Source of the DNA: Elmis aenea
Lineage: Eukaryota > Arthropoda > Insecta > Coleoptera > Elmidae
Reading direction: 5' to 3'
NCBI GenBank assembly: GCA_947652605.1
Contig: OX393581.1
Span: 29,940,788-30,004,787, forward strand
Length of the DNA stretch: 64,000 nt
The stretch's first letter is position 1. Each line of letters begins with the position of its first letter. Positions 1 to 11,339 of the stretch are shown in pieces. Position numbers and translations under genes: made by a program. A model generated the notes under the pieces. That model was not told the origin of the DNA, ran no database searches, and worked only from the letters and a program-made list of their open reading frames with translations.

Positions 1-115
1 ATAAATTGTTGATTAACAATATTTAAGCCCGTTATAATTTATTATTTATTAATTCACTAATTATATAAAATATATATTTTTTTAACCTCCATGTCCTTGT
101 TGTCAAGTAACGTTG

Positions 116-778
116 ATACCGGGTTATTCAGCGTGACTGTCGCACCCCTATAATTTTGTTATCTTAAGAGGAAACCCCAATTAGCCATATATATTTTTCA
201 GGTAATTTTTATTAAATGATGTTCAAATGTTTTATTTACGATAAAATAGTATGTGAGACTGGCGATAGTCAACTTTTTTAAAAAAATTTACATAATATCC
301 TTTTTTGTTTATTCTGATAGAGAATTTAATTCTAAATCCGATGATAGATTAAAAAAATGAAACTACATAGGAAAACGTTACTTAAGTACCAATTAATTAA
401 GAAAACACAAAATCTTTGCAATATTTGCATTTTACTAGACAATTGACTGTTTATAATCTGTGCAATGTTTTTATTATTTTTTATGTAAAACTATTGCTTA
501 CTTATTTGAGAGTATTAAATTTAAAATGGACCTTCTGTCGAATTGTTTATTTTTTATTGCATTTTCGGATTTTAAATAAAATTGCTATCAAAAATAAAGT
601 TTAAATATTATACAATGTAATTTAAAAAAAGTAAAGTTGACAATCGCCAGACATATTTGAGCGTAGAAAAAACATATAAATATCATTTGATAAAGAATTT
701 CCAACGTTTTTTTTTTGGGTTTTCTCTTAAAATAACAACGTTATAGGGGTGCGACAGTTAAACCGAATCACCCGGTAT
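116..778. repeat. Foldback (long-TIR) element, family A
   Basis: The left arm from 116 and the reverse complement of the right arm ending at 778 share ATACCGGGT, then ACTGTCGCACCCCTATAA with small differences. The similarity continues inward for roughly 190 bases, through a GGCGAT(A/T)GTCAAC block at about 261 and its inverse near 635. The central ~300 bases are AT-rich. The 62-codon ORF there (416-604) has no recognisable domain. A solitary terminus of the same family lies at 58289-58331, and a related core lies in the element at 54971-55738. It is probably a non-autonomous DNA transposon. The superfamily is not assigned because no convincing target duplication was seen. Confidence 0.75.
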
Positions 779-889
779 AATATTTTTGATCGGCTTAAAA
801 AAAATAGTGTTTTACAATTTTGTTAGTAGTAGTTTTAAAATAAAAAATACCAGGGACAAGTTTTGAGGTAGAGCTCATAGAGTCTATAG

Positions 890-1372
890 GAACATTCTTC
901 GCCCACAATTCTTCTCCTCCACAATTTTTCGCCCACATTTCTTCGCATTCACAATTCGCCGCCGCCACAATTTTTCGCCGCATACAAGCATATCACAAAT
1001 TTTATTTGTAAATGTGATTGTTATAATGTAATTTTTGCAGATTATTTTACATTAGCCTAAAGTTGTATCTTGTATATTAATACTTCTTCTTTTAATATTA
1101 TCTTTAAAAATTGCTACTTAAATAGCACATATTGTGATTTTTAATGTTGTTTATGTTATTATAGTATGAATAAAAATTAAATTAACCTAACCGAACCTAA
1201 CTAATCTAATGTAAAAAAATCTGTAAAAATTACGTTATAAATAAAAACAATTACATTTACAAACAAAATTTGTGATATGCTTGTACGCGGCGAAAAATTG
1301 TGGCGGCGAAGAATTGTGTAGGCGAAGAATTGTGGAGGAGAAGAATTGTGGGCGAAAAATGTGCCGGACACG
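890..1372. repeat. Foldback element B with short tandem subrepeats in its arms
   Basis: The left arm (about 893-1054) and the inverse of the right arm (about 1210-1365) match over about 160 bases. The outer part of each arm is built from four to five degenerate copies of a 13-16 base unit of the form GGCGAAGAATTGTG (right arm about 1286-1362). The inner part carries CAAGCATATCACAAATTTT and its inverse. The ORF that can be read through the left arm (795-983, minus) is low complexity and not a gene. The element is probably a non-autonomous foldback transposon; the family is unknown. Confidence 0.75.
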
Positions 1373-3719
1373 GAGCTCGTACACTCTGATCATAAATAAT
1401 AAAAAAAATTTTTGTCTGTTTAGTTATCGACAAACGTGCTTCCTGTCATAAAGATGTTTTTGAAGACATTAAAAAACAAGCTTAAACATTAGCGAAAACA
1501 AAAATATAAGAAAAAGAATATTGGAAAGGAATACCAAAGGAGATTATTGATGAATTAAAAACCAAGAAAAAATTTTAAAATTAAGTTTTTTAATTAAATT
1601 TGTGTTAAATTAATTTCGGAATTTTTATTTAGATTTTAATATTCCTTCTACAAAAAATATAGATTTTTAATTTTTACGCCATAAAAATGCAATAATAGAA
1701 AGATATAAAGGGTGTTTTTTCATGCGGTATAAAGTATTTTTGTGATGTGCATTAAACTACGTTATATAAAATATTTCAAACAAGAAAAAAACGCTTTGCG
1801 TTCGAGTATTAATACAAAACCTAGCAAATTTTTAAGCCGGTCCTGACGGTCTGCTTAAAAAAAATCCTAGTAGTAAAAGTTCGTACGAATATTAAAAATA
1901 ACTGATCCAATCCCCGGAATATTTTCCTTCTACGCCGATAATAGTAAATGGAAAAGTATTTTTTACATAAACGCTGACGAAACTTAAAAAAATTGTAATA
2001 GCAAAAAACGTTGCCATGATCAATTTTACTAGATATTCTATTCGCTAGGACGCTTAGGTTTTGATAAAAGCTAAGAAATTTGACAATTTATATGAAAATG
2101 GTTTTATCATTAGCAGTTGTCCCTTTATATATGCTTCTCCTTTACTGTTTAGGGGTAATATATACGTTCTTGACCTTTTTAATATTTTGTGGAATGCCCA
2201 ATATAACCCAGGCTTTCGAGGGCTCGTGTACTTTAAACGCTTTTGAAAAGGAAACATTCGATTATGTTCTTGATTTAAGTCAGCATAGTGGCGCCGGTTT
2301 TTAACGATTTTTTTTCTTAATAGTGCTGTTAATAACTCTTGTTTTGTGCTAACGAGTTTTATTGAAATTCTTTCCATTAGATTTAAGCCGTGCATAGTTT
2401 ATGAGTAATAAATGTCCATTCTGTACTTGGTAAACACATAATTTTTAATGCAAAAAATTTTTGCTATGTCGTTCTATTAATCCAAAAGTACCAATTTGTT
2501 GGCATGAATGGTGTATTGGATTTATACTTCCGTTGACTTTACTCGCATTAATAATTTATGCTCACGGTAAATCCAGAATTGCGTTTGTTGCAGTTAAACC
2601 AGACAGTTAAGACATTTTACTGCCAAGATTTGTTGATTTTGATTATGTTTATTACACCACAATTTGTCCGATTAGCAAAGTAACGGTTATTATGCATTAG
2701 CTAATGTACCCGGTGTTGCTGCAGACTTTCAATTTCATATCACCAATTCATTTTAACTCTTTATCTTGATGAAGTTTTTCACTGTTGTATTATTTAGATT
2801 TCATGACTGCCAGTAGTGCACTTGGCCACAAACGGGAATTTGTTATTTGTAACAAAAAAAATACATTAAATTTCAGCCAGAATATAAATTTATTATTTAC
2901 TGTTGTAAAATCTTATTTCATGAATCCATAAGCCTTAAATCATTTTCTAAAACAAACTTTTAGGTGCAATTTTCTTCTGAAAACTTTATATACCATGTTA
3001 GTAGTATTATTATTTTTCATTTTAAGAAGTTAGTTTAAAAAATCCGTTTAGAAGCCTCGCAGATGAAACACAAAATAGTAGAGCCTTTTTTAACTATCTT
3101 TTTGAATATCACTATGAAGTTCACTTGACAGGACACAATACCAGAAAATACGATATTGTGACGGACCGTACTGTACATAGGCCGCACTGTTGTGGAAGAG
3201 TACTTATTACTCCTATATTTATTGTTGTTAATTATGGCTCGTTATCGTCTTTGTAACGTGGTTGGACCCTCAAACGTTGTTTTACGTAGTACACAGGTCT
3301 AGAGCAATTAATACACAGTAAGCAACAAATAAAACACAACAATTTTAACAACAAACTCCTTTATTTTTCGACTGGCTGTACATTTCTCGGGAGTTGGATC
3401 TTAACTATCAGTGCGACTGGCTCAAGGTTTTAGGTTCCCTGTTGCTGTCCCTTTTTTATCGTAGTTGCATCTTTGTCATTCTTTCCTATAAACACATATT
3501 TGTGCGAGTAGTTTGTTCTACTTATGAGGTAAAAATTCATCAACCAATCGTTTGTTGATTGACGAAACCCAAATGCTGGCGTTGTAGGACCCAAGTTATG
3601 ACCGTAATATTTTAACGTTAATGTGTTTTTACTAAAGTTGAAATCCTCATAACTTGGCCCTTTTGAAGTGTTACGTGTTTTAGTAACTGATGCATCAGCA
3701 TTTGTTGCAATATTATTCA
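1373..3719. other. Unassigned stretch with two anonymous minus-strand ORFs
   Basis: No terminal repeats or known domains were recognised. Two minus-strand ORFs stand out only by length: 2054-2395 (113 codons, basic, starting MHGLNLMERI) and 3430-3720 (96 codons, ending KKGQQQGT). The second begins exactly at the insertion point of the hAT element to its right, so it could be the truncated end of something interrupted. The better-balanced base composition at 3150-3430 suggests an old repeat or retroelement remnant, but no LTR pair was found. Neither ORF is called a gene. Confidence 0.3.
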
Positions 3720-3727
3720 TTTAAAAG

Positions 3728-4894
3728 CAGGGACTGAGAACGGAACGAAAACGAAAACGTTAAACGAAATTAACCGAAATTTTTTTAAGAACGAAAACGA
3801 AACCGAAAACGAAATTATTATTTTTCGTTCAAGAACGAAAACGAAATAAATATTTTCCAAAACCGGTTTTAACCGGTTTTAACCGGTTTTGTCGCTATTT
3901 CAATTTTATTTGTTAAACACAAACGCGAATTTACCTTCTGTGCTGGGGAGACTCCACGAGGCAGTAAAAAATCTCACTTGAAATAAGTGAGCTTCACTTT
4001 TCTCCATATATTTACGTGAATATGTATTAACAACTTTATTGTTTATACTTGCAATTTCGTGTAACACAATTAACGGTACAGATATTCTCTATTTCAAATT
4101 TTTTTTTAGATCATCAATATAGAATATACACTTGATTGGATATATATTATCAATGTGTATGTTTTATTTGTGTTTAGACATAATAATAGTAAAATTTATT
4201 CTTACTTCGAAAAGGACTAATGTAAAAGAATGTATTGGAAGATGTGTTGCTAGTAAGATTTAACGGAATGTGAAAATGTATATTGTATGGTATGTACAAA
4301 CTATAGAGTTAAAGTATATTTCAAGTTAATATAAGTTTTTTTTAAATATCTTTTTTATTTATAACATTTAGTAAATTATCCACTTAAATTCATTCTTTTG
4401 TCTTTTTAAATAATTACAGCAGTTTTTTAATTCAAATGCATAGGTTTTTAGTACTAAAACAAATTTAAAACAGCACTTGCTATATTTTCATATTTTTTAG
4501 ATAAAGATCGTGTGTCTAATTTAACTTAATCACGTTGTGTTTTTGCACCTTACGGGTGTTAAACTTAATAAAATGGTTAAATGTTTAACGATTTGGTAAA
4601 TTTAATATAGCGATGGTTCGCCAGTCTAAAATATGCTGTCCGTGAGCATCAAACTCCATCGTCATCGTTTATATTTTAGTTGAGACGCAAATATTGTTAT
4701 CGTATTTGTGACTAGAAAAAAAATTTGATTTTTTGACGAAAAAAATAATTGTAAAACCGGTTTTAACCGTTATTATTTCGGTTCACGAAAACGAAAAAAG
4801 AATTTTTTCGGTTAGAACGAAAAGAACGAAAACGATATATTTCGTTTTCGTTCCGAACAGAAACGAACGGAATTTTTTTCGTTTTTAGTCCCTG
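3728..4894. mobile_element. hAT-type DNA transposon, non-autonomous, exact 8-bp TSD
   Basis: The termini are CAGGGACTGAGAACGG on the left and ...TTTTTAGTCCCTG on the right, an imperfect inverted repeat. They are flanked by the identical 8-bp duplication TTTAAAAG at 3720-3727 and 4895-4902. An 8-bp duplication with CAGGG-type ends is the hAT signature. Both subterminal regions are dense in (A/G)AACGAAAACG and AACCGGTTTT motifs, as expected of transposase-binding subterminal repeats. No transposase ORF remains in the 1167-bp body. Part of the interior recurs at 8824-9215. Confidence 0.88.
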
Positions 4895-4902
4895 TTTAAA
4901 AG

Positions 4903-6171
4903 TAAATGAAATAACATTGAAGTAACATAAAATAATTGATCTCAGGCGGGCTGTTACAATATGTTACTCCATAAGGTCGTTAAAGTAAGCTCGTCCCCCA
5001 CTTATCAAAAGAAAATTAAAAGAAGAACCTTAGGTTTGCACCGGATTGTACCTTAAAATTATTCGTTTCTACCGATTTCGTTAATTCAACCCTCCGCTGC
5101 TCGCGTGGTCATTTAGTTATAGAGTCTATAATATAGACCATAAGTATCTACTCGCGCGGTGTCTAAGAGACTCGTTACATCACTCAAAGATTAAACCATT
5201 TAACTTGCAAAAATATAATTTCATATATAGATACTATTAAATTTATTTGAACTTAAACTTAGTTATTATTTGTCATACAAATATCACAAACAAAATTAAA
5301 TGTTCTAAACATCTAAACAATATTTCATTATCCAGTTTGCTTTTTGTGTCTGAATCTTATAAATAATTTAATAGTTATCTCAAAAATCCTCATCTTTTGC
5401 ATTTATAAGTTTAAATATTTTTTTAAATTGTTTTACTATTAATTTAGTAAACAAAATTGCTGTTTTTATTATAAATTATTCTTGCAGTTTTTAAAGTTTC
5501 CTGTACACTTTAAAAACCAGTAGTACTCGCATGGTGTCTTATAGATAAAAAAAAAGACTGGTTGCTTCACTTATCGATCACTTTAAAATCTATAAATGGA
5601 CTGACCAATAAAAAAGCTTTGTTTAGGGTCTAGGGATATATACAAGTATACTATATCTCAAATAAAACTTCCCATATCGGCTTAAGCGTTGGAACAACCC
5701 AGGTACATACACAATCTTGGATTATAAACCTTAAATGATTTGTATAGCACAACACCTAAAATCAAGATCGTATACCACATCTTCCTAATTGCTTTTCTTT
5801 GAGCATAATCCCCTTAATGCTGCAGTTCCAAACAAGTTCTTTTTCCGGGATACCTGCTATAATAGATTTTAAATTATATTTGTTTTCAAACAAAAACTTT
5901 TGGGAAACAGTGATACAGATATTAATTTTCTTTTACCTAAGAACCCAAATTAAACCTTATTGAACCTATAATTAGGGATCAAATTTGGACTGCTTGCAAT
6001 AATATTCATGAATGGACCTTCAATTAGATTACGACTTTCATTGGCGTAGATTGAATTGTACACACAAATAATATTTAAAGAAAGAGACGAAGATTGTGCA
6101 TTTGTTTCCTTTAGTTCAGCCTCTTCTTAATCCGCTGTGAGCAGTTTTAAAAGAAATAGACTATAGTGGTA
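4903..6171. other. No gene or clear element recognised
   Basis: AT-rich DNA. A weak direct similarity links about 5150-5210 and 5525-5590 (both carry ACTCGC..GGTGTCT followed by a TTCACTYA..GAT block), suggesting an old local duplication. Nothing else is supportable. Confidence 0.4.
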
Positions 6172-6269
6172 TATATGTTACGGTTCAAGTGAATAACGGG
6201 TCAATGTGATTTTAGTACGTGTGATTTCTTAAAAACCGACTTTTAACCTTCATTCGTTTGCTCAGTAAT

Positions 6270-6955
6270 TGGGGTATCTAAAATTATCGAAATTATCTTT
6301 TATCAGTAAACAGTAAATATTTTAAGTCAAAACCGGTCAACCGGTTAATTACCGGTATTTTTTAAATTGAAAATTTCGTGCGATAGTACTACTGCTTATT
6401 AGCAAGCAATATTTTATAGAATGTGCAAAGGGGTAATTAACAATGACTTATTAAGTTTTAATAAAAGTTTAATACATTAACAAAAAAAACAATAAACATA
6501 TACATTATTTCCGAATAAACAAAGCAAAATTCATTGAAAGAGATAAAAATTATAATAACATTAAGTTGTAATAAATTCTTTCAAAAAAAGAATTAACAAT
6601 AACAAATACGAAATAAGTTTAATACAATAACAAAACAAAAATCAATTCTTAATGTTACAGATCAGACTCTCGGCAAAACACTTTTTAAAATATTCAAATC
6701 CAGTTCTTTTTAAGAATGAGAATTTGCACGAAGTAGATAAATCGTATCTAATGTCTAATCACTCAGACTTATTCGAATTTTCGTATAATATTGTTCCTAC
6801 AGAAGAAAAGACTCTTTCTCCCTCGACAGTCGTGGGTTTCACTGTGAGAAAGTGGTTGTAAATTACCGGTATTTGTTGTCAAAATTTACCGGTAATTTCG
6901 GTTATCATATTGGCCGGTAAAACCGGTTAACCGTTTACCGGTAATGGAACCCCTA
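6270..6955 (-). mobile_element. hAT element relic, 8-bp TSD TCAGTAAT
   Basis: The element lies between two exact copies of TCAGTAAT (6262-6269 and 6956-6963). The ends read TGGGGTATCT on the left and, inverted, TAGGGGTTCC on the right. Subterminal ACCGGTT/TTACCGGTA motifs occur on both sides. The interior keeps only the C-terminal end of a minus-strand transposase. It sits inside the older inverted-repeat element 6172-7102. Confidence 0.88.
6642..6857 (-). pseudogene. hAT transposase C-terminal (dimerisation) fragment
   Basis: Translated on the minus strand from 6857, this fragment reads NHFLTVKPTTVEGERVFSSV and onward to a stop at 6642. P-T-[ST]-x-x-x-x-ERVFSSxG is the conserved core of the hAT C-terminal dimerisation domain (hAT_C). 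The downstream KFSFLKRTGFEYF fits the helical tail seen after the L..LKxN motif. One in-frame stop follows the KSE residues and there is no upstream catalytic region, so it is dead. The plus-strand ORF across the same bases is a shadow. Confidence 0.75.
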
Positions 6956-7102
6956 TCAGTAATAGAGGGTCAGGTTAATGGTCAGTTTAAGTTTTTTTTT
7001 TTTAAAGAAAACAAACTGACTGTGATCCTAGCACTCATATTAATCACATTGACCGGTTAGTATTAATACTCACCGGACTTACCACATGAACCGTAACATA
7101 TA

Positions 7103-8823
7103 CACTTGCTTAAAACGGAAAAACAAAGTGTTTAATGAAACTAGAGTCTGGTAGACGACACGCGTGCAACAATGGGTTAAATGCGACAGCCCCTCAGAGA
7201 AAAATATTAAATTTTTATCGGCGGTATTCGTTTGTACCGCGTTTGACCTGATTGTGCTGTAAAAAAAATTGTTTGCACCTATCTCGTTAATTAGTTACAG
7301 CTGATTTAAGATTGGTTAAGCAACTTCACTACCCCCCTTCCTCATTAAGTGGAAATCGTTTGTACCGAATTGTGTAGGTACTTAATGGGTAAAGTTCGCT
7401 AGATTGTCAGCAATTTTTATAATCGCTTTTTAAACGTATATAAATCTATCCGCTTTGAAAATTCGTTGTATTTTTAAATCGCACAACGTTTTTAATATTG
7501 TACGATGTGAAGATTTATAGTACGAGTACATACATAGTTATAGGAAAATAACGATTTAAAAAGAAACAAAACTATGAAATGTGGCATTGAGTCTAGACTT
7601 TGTGAAATGCCTCGTTTGCATTTTAAAGAAATAATGAAATTTTCACCCGACGTTACCAAACACGAACTTTGAATTTATTACTTTAGTCAACGTGGGCCGT
7701 GATATATCTAACTGTTGATTACATAATTGATATAAAATGTAACCAATTTGCTGGATGAATGTGTACGTATAAATTTTTCTACAAAAAATGTAAAACAGTT
7801 TGTGAAAAGTTAAACGGTGTCATTTTTAACTGTTATTTTTTCGTTCTATGCGGACCTTTTCTCTTTATGGAAACACTAAATTTATTGTTTCGGCTCCATT
7901 AATTTTCTTGACGTAAAGAATATTAAGTTATCAGAGAAAATCAACGGAATGGTAATAAAGTAATATAAAATATCTGTGAACGGGGCAGAATTGATTGATG
8001 TCTGCTTGAGAATAAAAAGGATCAGCGAAAAGCAATGGAATAAAGAATACGAAAAAGAATGCGGAAGCATCAAACCGTATGCGAACGGCATCTCCTTTGA
8101 AAGCATTACAATGCCCTCTATTATTTGGTCAATAGTCTTGTCTTTCAGTCGTTTTAACCAAATAAACCGAATGAAATGTCTAAGTAAATATAAAATCAAA
8201 TTGAAGCTTTGAAACAGAATGACTTACCGGTCGATACGAAATGGTTATAAAGTACGTTCTGTGGAAGTTGCGGTTGATTCGGTCGAGGACCATTTTCCTT
8301 CATACATCTCAATTGCGGGTATAAACTGTAGAGCTGTGTACGTGAATATTATTTGGCAATAACAAGTTATTCACAGTTTATTGTCGGTAGTTAACACATT
8401 TTGAAAAAAATATGAAATTTTGTGACTCTCGTTATTAGTGGAGCAAAGTTACTTAAAAAAAAGTTGTGCAGTTTTAATAGCTTTTTAATACGTTGCTTTT
8501 GTTTTTTAGTCCTATTGACTACTTTATACCTATTAGGTATTTGAAAAATGTTAAAATATGAATTTTTTTTGTATCGGCCGATTCTTGGTAAATATATATT
8601 TTTTAAATTTCTTATGCAACTTTACTTATAATATTTGAAAATAAAATATACTGATTAAAGATCAGTGTTATCGAAATATGCTAAAATTAAGTATTCTGCC
8701 TTTTTCTATAATGTTGATTTACTTATTTCAACAAAGTGTTTTTAACAAGTTGACCATAAACGGCGATGTTTTTTAAAAACAAAACTAAATCTTGGTAATG
8801 CCAACATTGATATATTGTAGTTA
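7103..8823. other. No recognised element; overlapping anonymous ORFs at 7882-8212
   Basis: Mostly AT-rich. The patch 7880-8330 has a more balanced base composition and holds two opposing ORFs. The plus-strand one, 7976-8212 (78 codons, NGAELIDVCLRIKRISEKQW...), has a soluble-protein composition. The minus-strand one, 7882-8199 (105 codons), is strongly hydrophobic, as an antisense frame often is. A minus-strand donor-like GGTAAGT lies at about 8223-8229. Neither reading matches a family I recognise and neither has convincing exon borders. Confidence 0.25.
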
Positions 8824-9215
8824 TATAAATAAATAATTCCTAAAACCGGTTTTAACCGGTTAAATCACTATTTAATTTTTATTCACTGAACACGCCAATT
8901 TACCATCTATGCTGTGAAGACTCCAACAGGCTGTAAAATATCACGCTTGAAATAAGTGAGCTTCACTTTTCTTCAAACACATTATGTATTAACAACTTTA
9001 TTACTAATACTTGCAATTTCGTGCAACACAAGACACGGTACAGATATTCTCTCTTTTTAATTTGTTGATTGGATTAACAATATATAATATAGACTTGATT
9101 GCACAACAATAGGGCGCGTAATAATCACGTCATTTTTAACAGTTTATAAATATGACATTTGACGTTGATGATCTACGGGTGTTATACTAAATAAAATGTA
9201 CTAAATTTATTTGTT
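8824..9215. repeat. Truncated second copy of the 3728-4894 hAT family
   Basis: Aligns by eye with about 3846-4140: AAAACCGGTTTTAACCGG, then a block reading GAAATAAGTGAGCTTCACTT in both, then ACAACTTTATT, TACTTGCAATTTCGTG and GGTACAGATATTCTCT in the same order. A final ACGGGTGTTA..TAAAATG block matches about 4553. Neither hAT terminus is present, so this is an internal fragment. It shows that the family is multicopy here. Confidence 0.75.
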
Positions 9216-9382
9216 TATATGTTAAAATCGATAAAAATTTATATGACATTACATTTAAGCGATTTTAGAAATTGTCACAAGAGTAAAGTGCCGTTATTTT
9301 AAAGTTAAAAAAATATACAAACAAAATTTTTAAGAATTCAAAATCAATTTTGAAAAAATAGTCTTTTTTTTTTAACTTTTTC

Positions 9383-9565
9383 TAACTCTTAAAACAAGGG
9401 CACTTAACTCTTACGAATATTTAAAATCTAGTGTCAAATGAATTTTCATTAAACTTTTTTTAATTTTAAAATTAGTTTTCTCAAGAATAAAATTTTCTGA
9501 GAAATCGATAGCAAAAAACTTTTTCGTTTGTTGCAGACTTTTAAATGTTAAAACTACTGTAAAAT
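9383..9565. repeat. Host repeat unit, copy 1 (uninterrupted)
   Basis: TAACTCTTAAAACAAGGGCA, then AAATCTAGTGTCA..TGAATTTT, AAAATTAGTTTT, GAGAAATCGATA and TTGTTGCAGAC recur in the same order in a second copy that starts at 10601 and is split by a transposon. An inverted relative of the AGCGATTTTAGAAAT..AAAGTGCC part lies at 9257-9297. Copy 1 ends where the small inverted-repeat element at 9566 begins. It is probably a dispersed or satellite-like unit of unknown nature. Confidence 0.65.
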
Positions 9566-9598
9566 ACACATATCGGACCGGCGGTGATTACTTGGAAT

Positions 9599-10423
9599 TA
9601 GGGTTTCTGGATCCCGGGAACCCGGGATCTCGGTCCATTTTAAGCTATTTTATTTTTCCCGGGAAATGCTTTTTATCCAGGGAATTCCCGGGATTTAAAA
9701 ACTGAGTTGTTTTTGTTTATTTTAAGCCAAGATCTTGGTAATACTATCATAACTTATCAGAATTTATTTCTAATATATTTACTAACAGTAAATTATGGAA
9801 AAACTTTATTTTTATTTCAAAATAATTTTTCTATTTTATATTTTTGCTTTTAGTTTGGCGGAAAGAAGCCCGGTCTTCATGACAAATTTAATATCTTCAA
9901 AATACTTTTACAGTTATATTATTGTGTACCCTGGTAATGCGAAGCAAAATAGCTTATAAATGAAATTTTATAGATAAAAACGATGTTTCTTTGCTGCTAG
10001 ATGTTCTCAAGACAATTTCACCTACAGCAATGGAGACTGAGAGACATTTTATACAGCAAGACTTCTTGTTAATAAATCAAGAAAAAGACGATCACCTTTG
10101 TTTTCTTAAATCACATTACAAAAGTTCATTGTAAAAATTATATTATTGTGTTCATAAATATGAAATTGCAATATAAAGGTTATATTTTGCAAATGTATGT
10201 TTCTCTCACCAATATTATTTAATTATTTATAATATTCATGGAGCAAAATGTATTACATATATGACTTGGAGTTGTTTTTAAGTAATAAACGGCTTCCTTC
10301 ATTTTTTGGATTATTTATTTAAAAATATCGACATAATTTATTACATCCCGGGATCCCGGGACAAAGGCCGATTTCTTCCCGGAATTCCGGGACTAGCAAA
10401 ATGGTCAAATATGAGAAACCTTA
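9599..10423 (+). mobile_element. hAT element with CCCGGGATCCCGGG subterminal repeats
   Basis: Exact 8-bp duplications CTTGGAAT lie at 9591-9598 and 10424-10431. The ends are TAGGGTTTCT on the left and, inverted, TAAGGTTTCT on the right. Both subterminal regions carry CCCGGGA/TCCCGGG palindromes, strikingly GC-rich against an AT-rich background. The 825-bp body retains only the C-terminal end of a transposase (9964-10134). The insertion falls inside the MITE 9566-10551. Confidence 0.88.
9964..10134 (+). pseudogene. hAT transposase C-terminal fragment
   Basis: The open frame 9964-10134 includes VLKTISPTAMETERHF and then HLCFLKSHYKSS before a stop. The S-P-T-x-x-x-x-ER block followed by an LCFLxS helix is the layout of the hAT dimerisation domain. 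The F-S-x-x-G segment after ER is degraded to HFIQQD, and the frame begins just after a stop, so only the last ~56 codons survive. Same orientation as the enclosing element. No function is expected. Confidence 0.68.
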
Positions 10424-10974
10424 CTTGGAATGTACTTATTATTACTTTACAAGTAATAATTACTTGATTCTCAAGTAAACGCTTAAATGTACGTTAGCCG
10501 GTTAGCATGGACCAGAGAAACTTAGATTAACGGGACCGGTCCGATATGTGTTGTCATATTTTTGACTTCCAAACAACTTTTTTCCTTTGCATTTAATTTG
10601 TAACTCTTGAAACAAGGGCACTTTGCTTTTGTGCGATTTCTAAAATCGCTAAAATCTAGTGTCATTTGAATTTTTCTCAAAATTTTTACATACTAAAATT
10701 AGTTTTAGACAGTGATGTGAAATGACGGTCATTTATGATTGTGACGTCATGACCGTCATGACCGGTCATATGACCGTCATTTATGATTGTTTTTATAACA
10801 ATGGTATAAAATTAATATATTTGTAATAGGAATAATAAATAAAAAGCAGAATTATTAGTATCAGTATCTCTATCTGGGTATTGTATTCCTTCAGAGAAGG
10901 CTCTAGAAGTCGAGGGAGTTGAAGGTGATTTTGGACTACTTATGCTGAGAGCTAAACATTTTTTAATAAAATTT

Positions 10975-11178
10975 TTATTTGAGTTTAAACTTTAATTTTA
11001 CATGCTCTGGGCATTTCTTGCATGTTGTAATTAAATGTTCTGCCATTCTAGTGGCATGTAATCCGTATCTCTTTCTACAAAATTGGCAACCATAAGTAGC
11101 TACCTTTTGCTGCGAACTTGCAGGATAACGTACAAAAAAGTAAAATACCTTCCCTTTTCTCCGCATTGTGTTTACCAA
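10975..11178 (-). pseudogene. hAT transposase N-terminal BED zinc finger
   Basis: 67 codons from MVNTMRRKGK to a stop. YGCQFCRKRYGLHATRMAEH followed by LITTCKKCP gives C-x2-C...H-x(4-5)-C, the BED zinc-finger pattern used by hAT transposases to bind terminal DNA. An aromatic-rich VFYFFVRYP segment precedes it. The ORF starts with methionine at the expected N-terminus and stops shortly after the finger. No catalytic RNaseH-like domain follows before the nested hAT, so this is a truncated gene. It could in principle encode a 67-residue BED peptide, but the AT drift around it argues against selection. Confidence 0.65.
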
Positions 11179-11339
11179 CTTTCAGAATACTTTATATAGT
11201 GATATTTACATTTTTATTAACGATATTGCAATTAAGATTAACACAAATCAATTGACAACCACCATGTAAACTTAAAACTGTCATTTTTGGATGTTAGAAA
11301 AACTGTCATTTTGAATTTTGGAGCTTAGATGGTCACGGT

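Larger units (their letters stand above)
6172..7102. mobile_element. Short TIR element interrupted by a hAT
   Basis: TATATGTTACGGTTCA at 6172 is repeated inverted and ends at 7102. Further in, GGTCAATGTGATT at about 6203 is matched inverted near 7055. Removing the inner hAT (6270-6955) and one target duplication leaves a MITE of about 237 bp. The ends are flanked by TA-rich DNA, so a TA duplication is possible but cannot be proven. No coding capacity. Confidence 0.7.
9566..10551. mobile_element. Small TIR element (ACACATATCGGACCGG), split by a hAT
   Basis: ACACATATCGGACCGG at 9566 is repeated inverted as CCGGTCCGATATGTGT ending at 10551. Removing the hAT at 9599-10423 and one 8-bp duplication leaves about 153 bp. 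That corresponds in length and sequence to the uninterrupted copy at 50776-50924, which serves as an empty-site reference. Non-coding MITE; superfamily not assigned. Confidence 0.8.

Noticed and set aside
190..215. TTTTTCAG|GTAATT as a recursive splice site
   Set aside because: It lies inside the arm of a foldback transposon and the context is repetitive.
3150..3440. LTR of a retrotransposon
   Set aside because: The composition is suggestive, but no second LTR, primer-binding site or polypurine tract was found.
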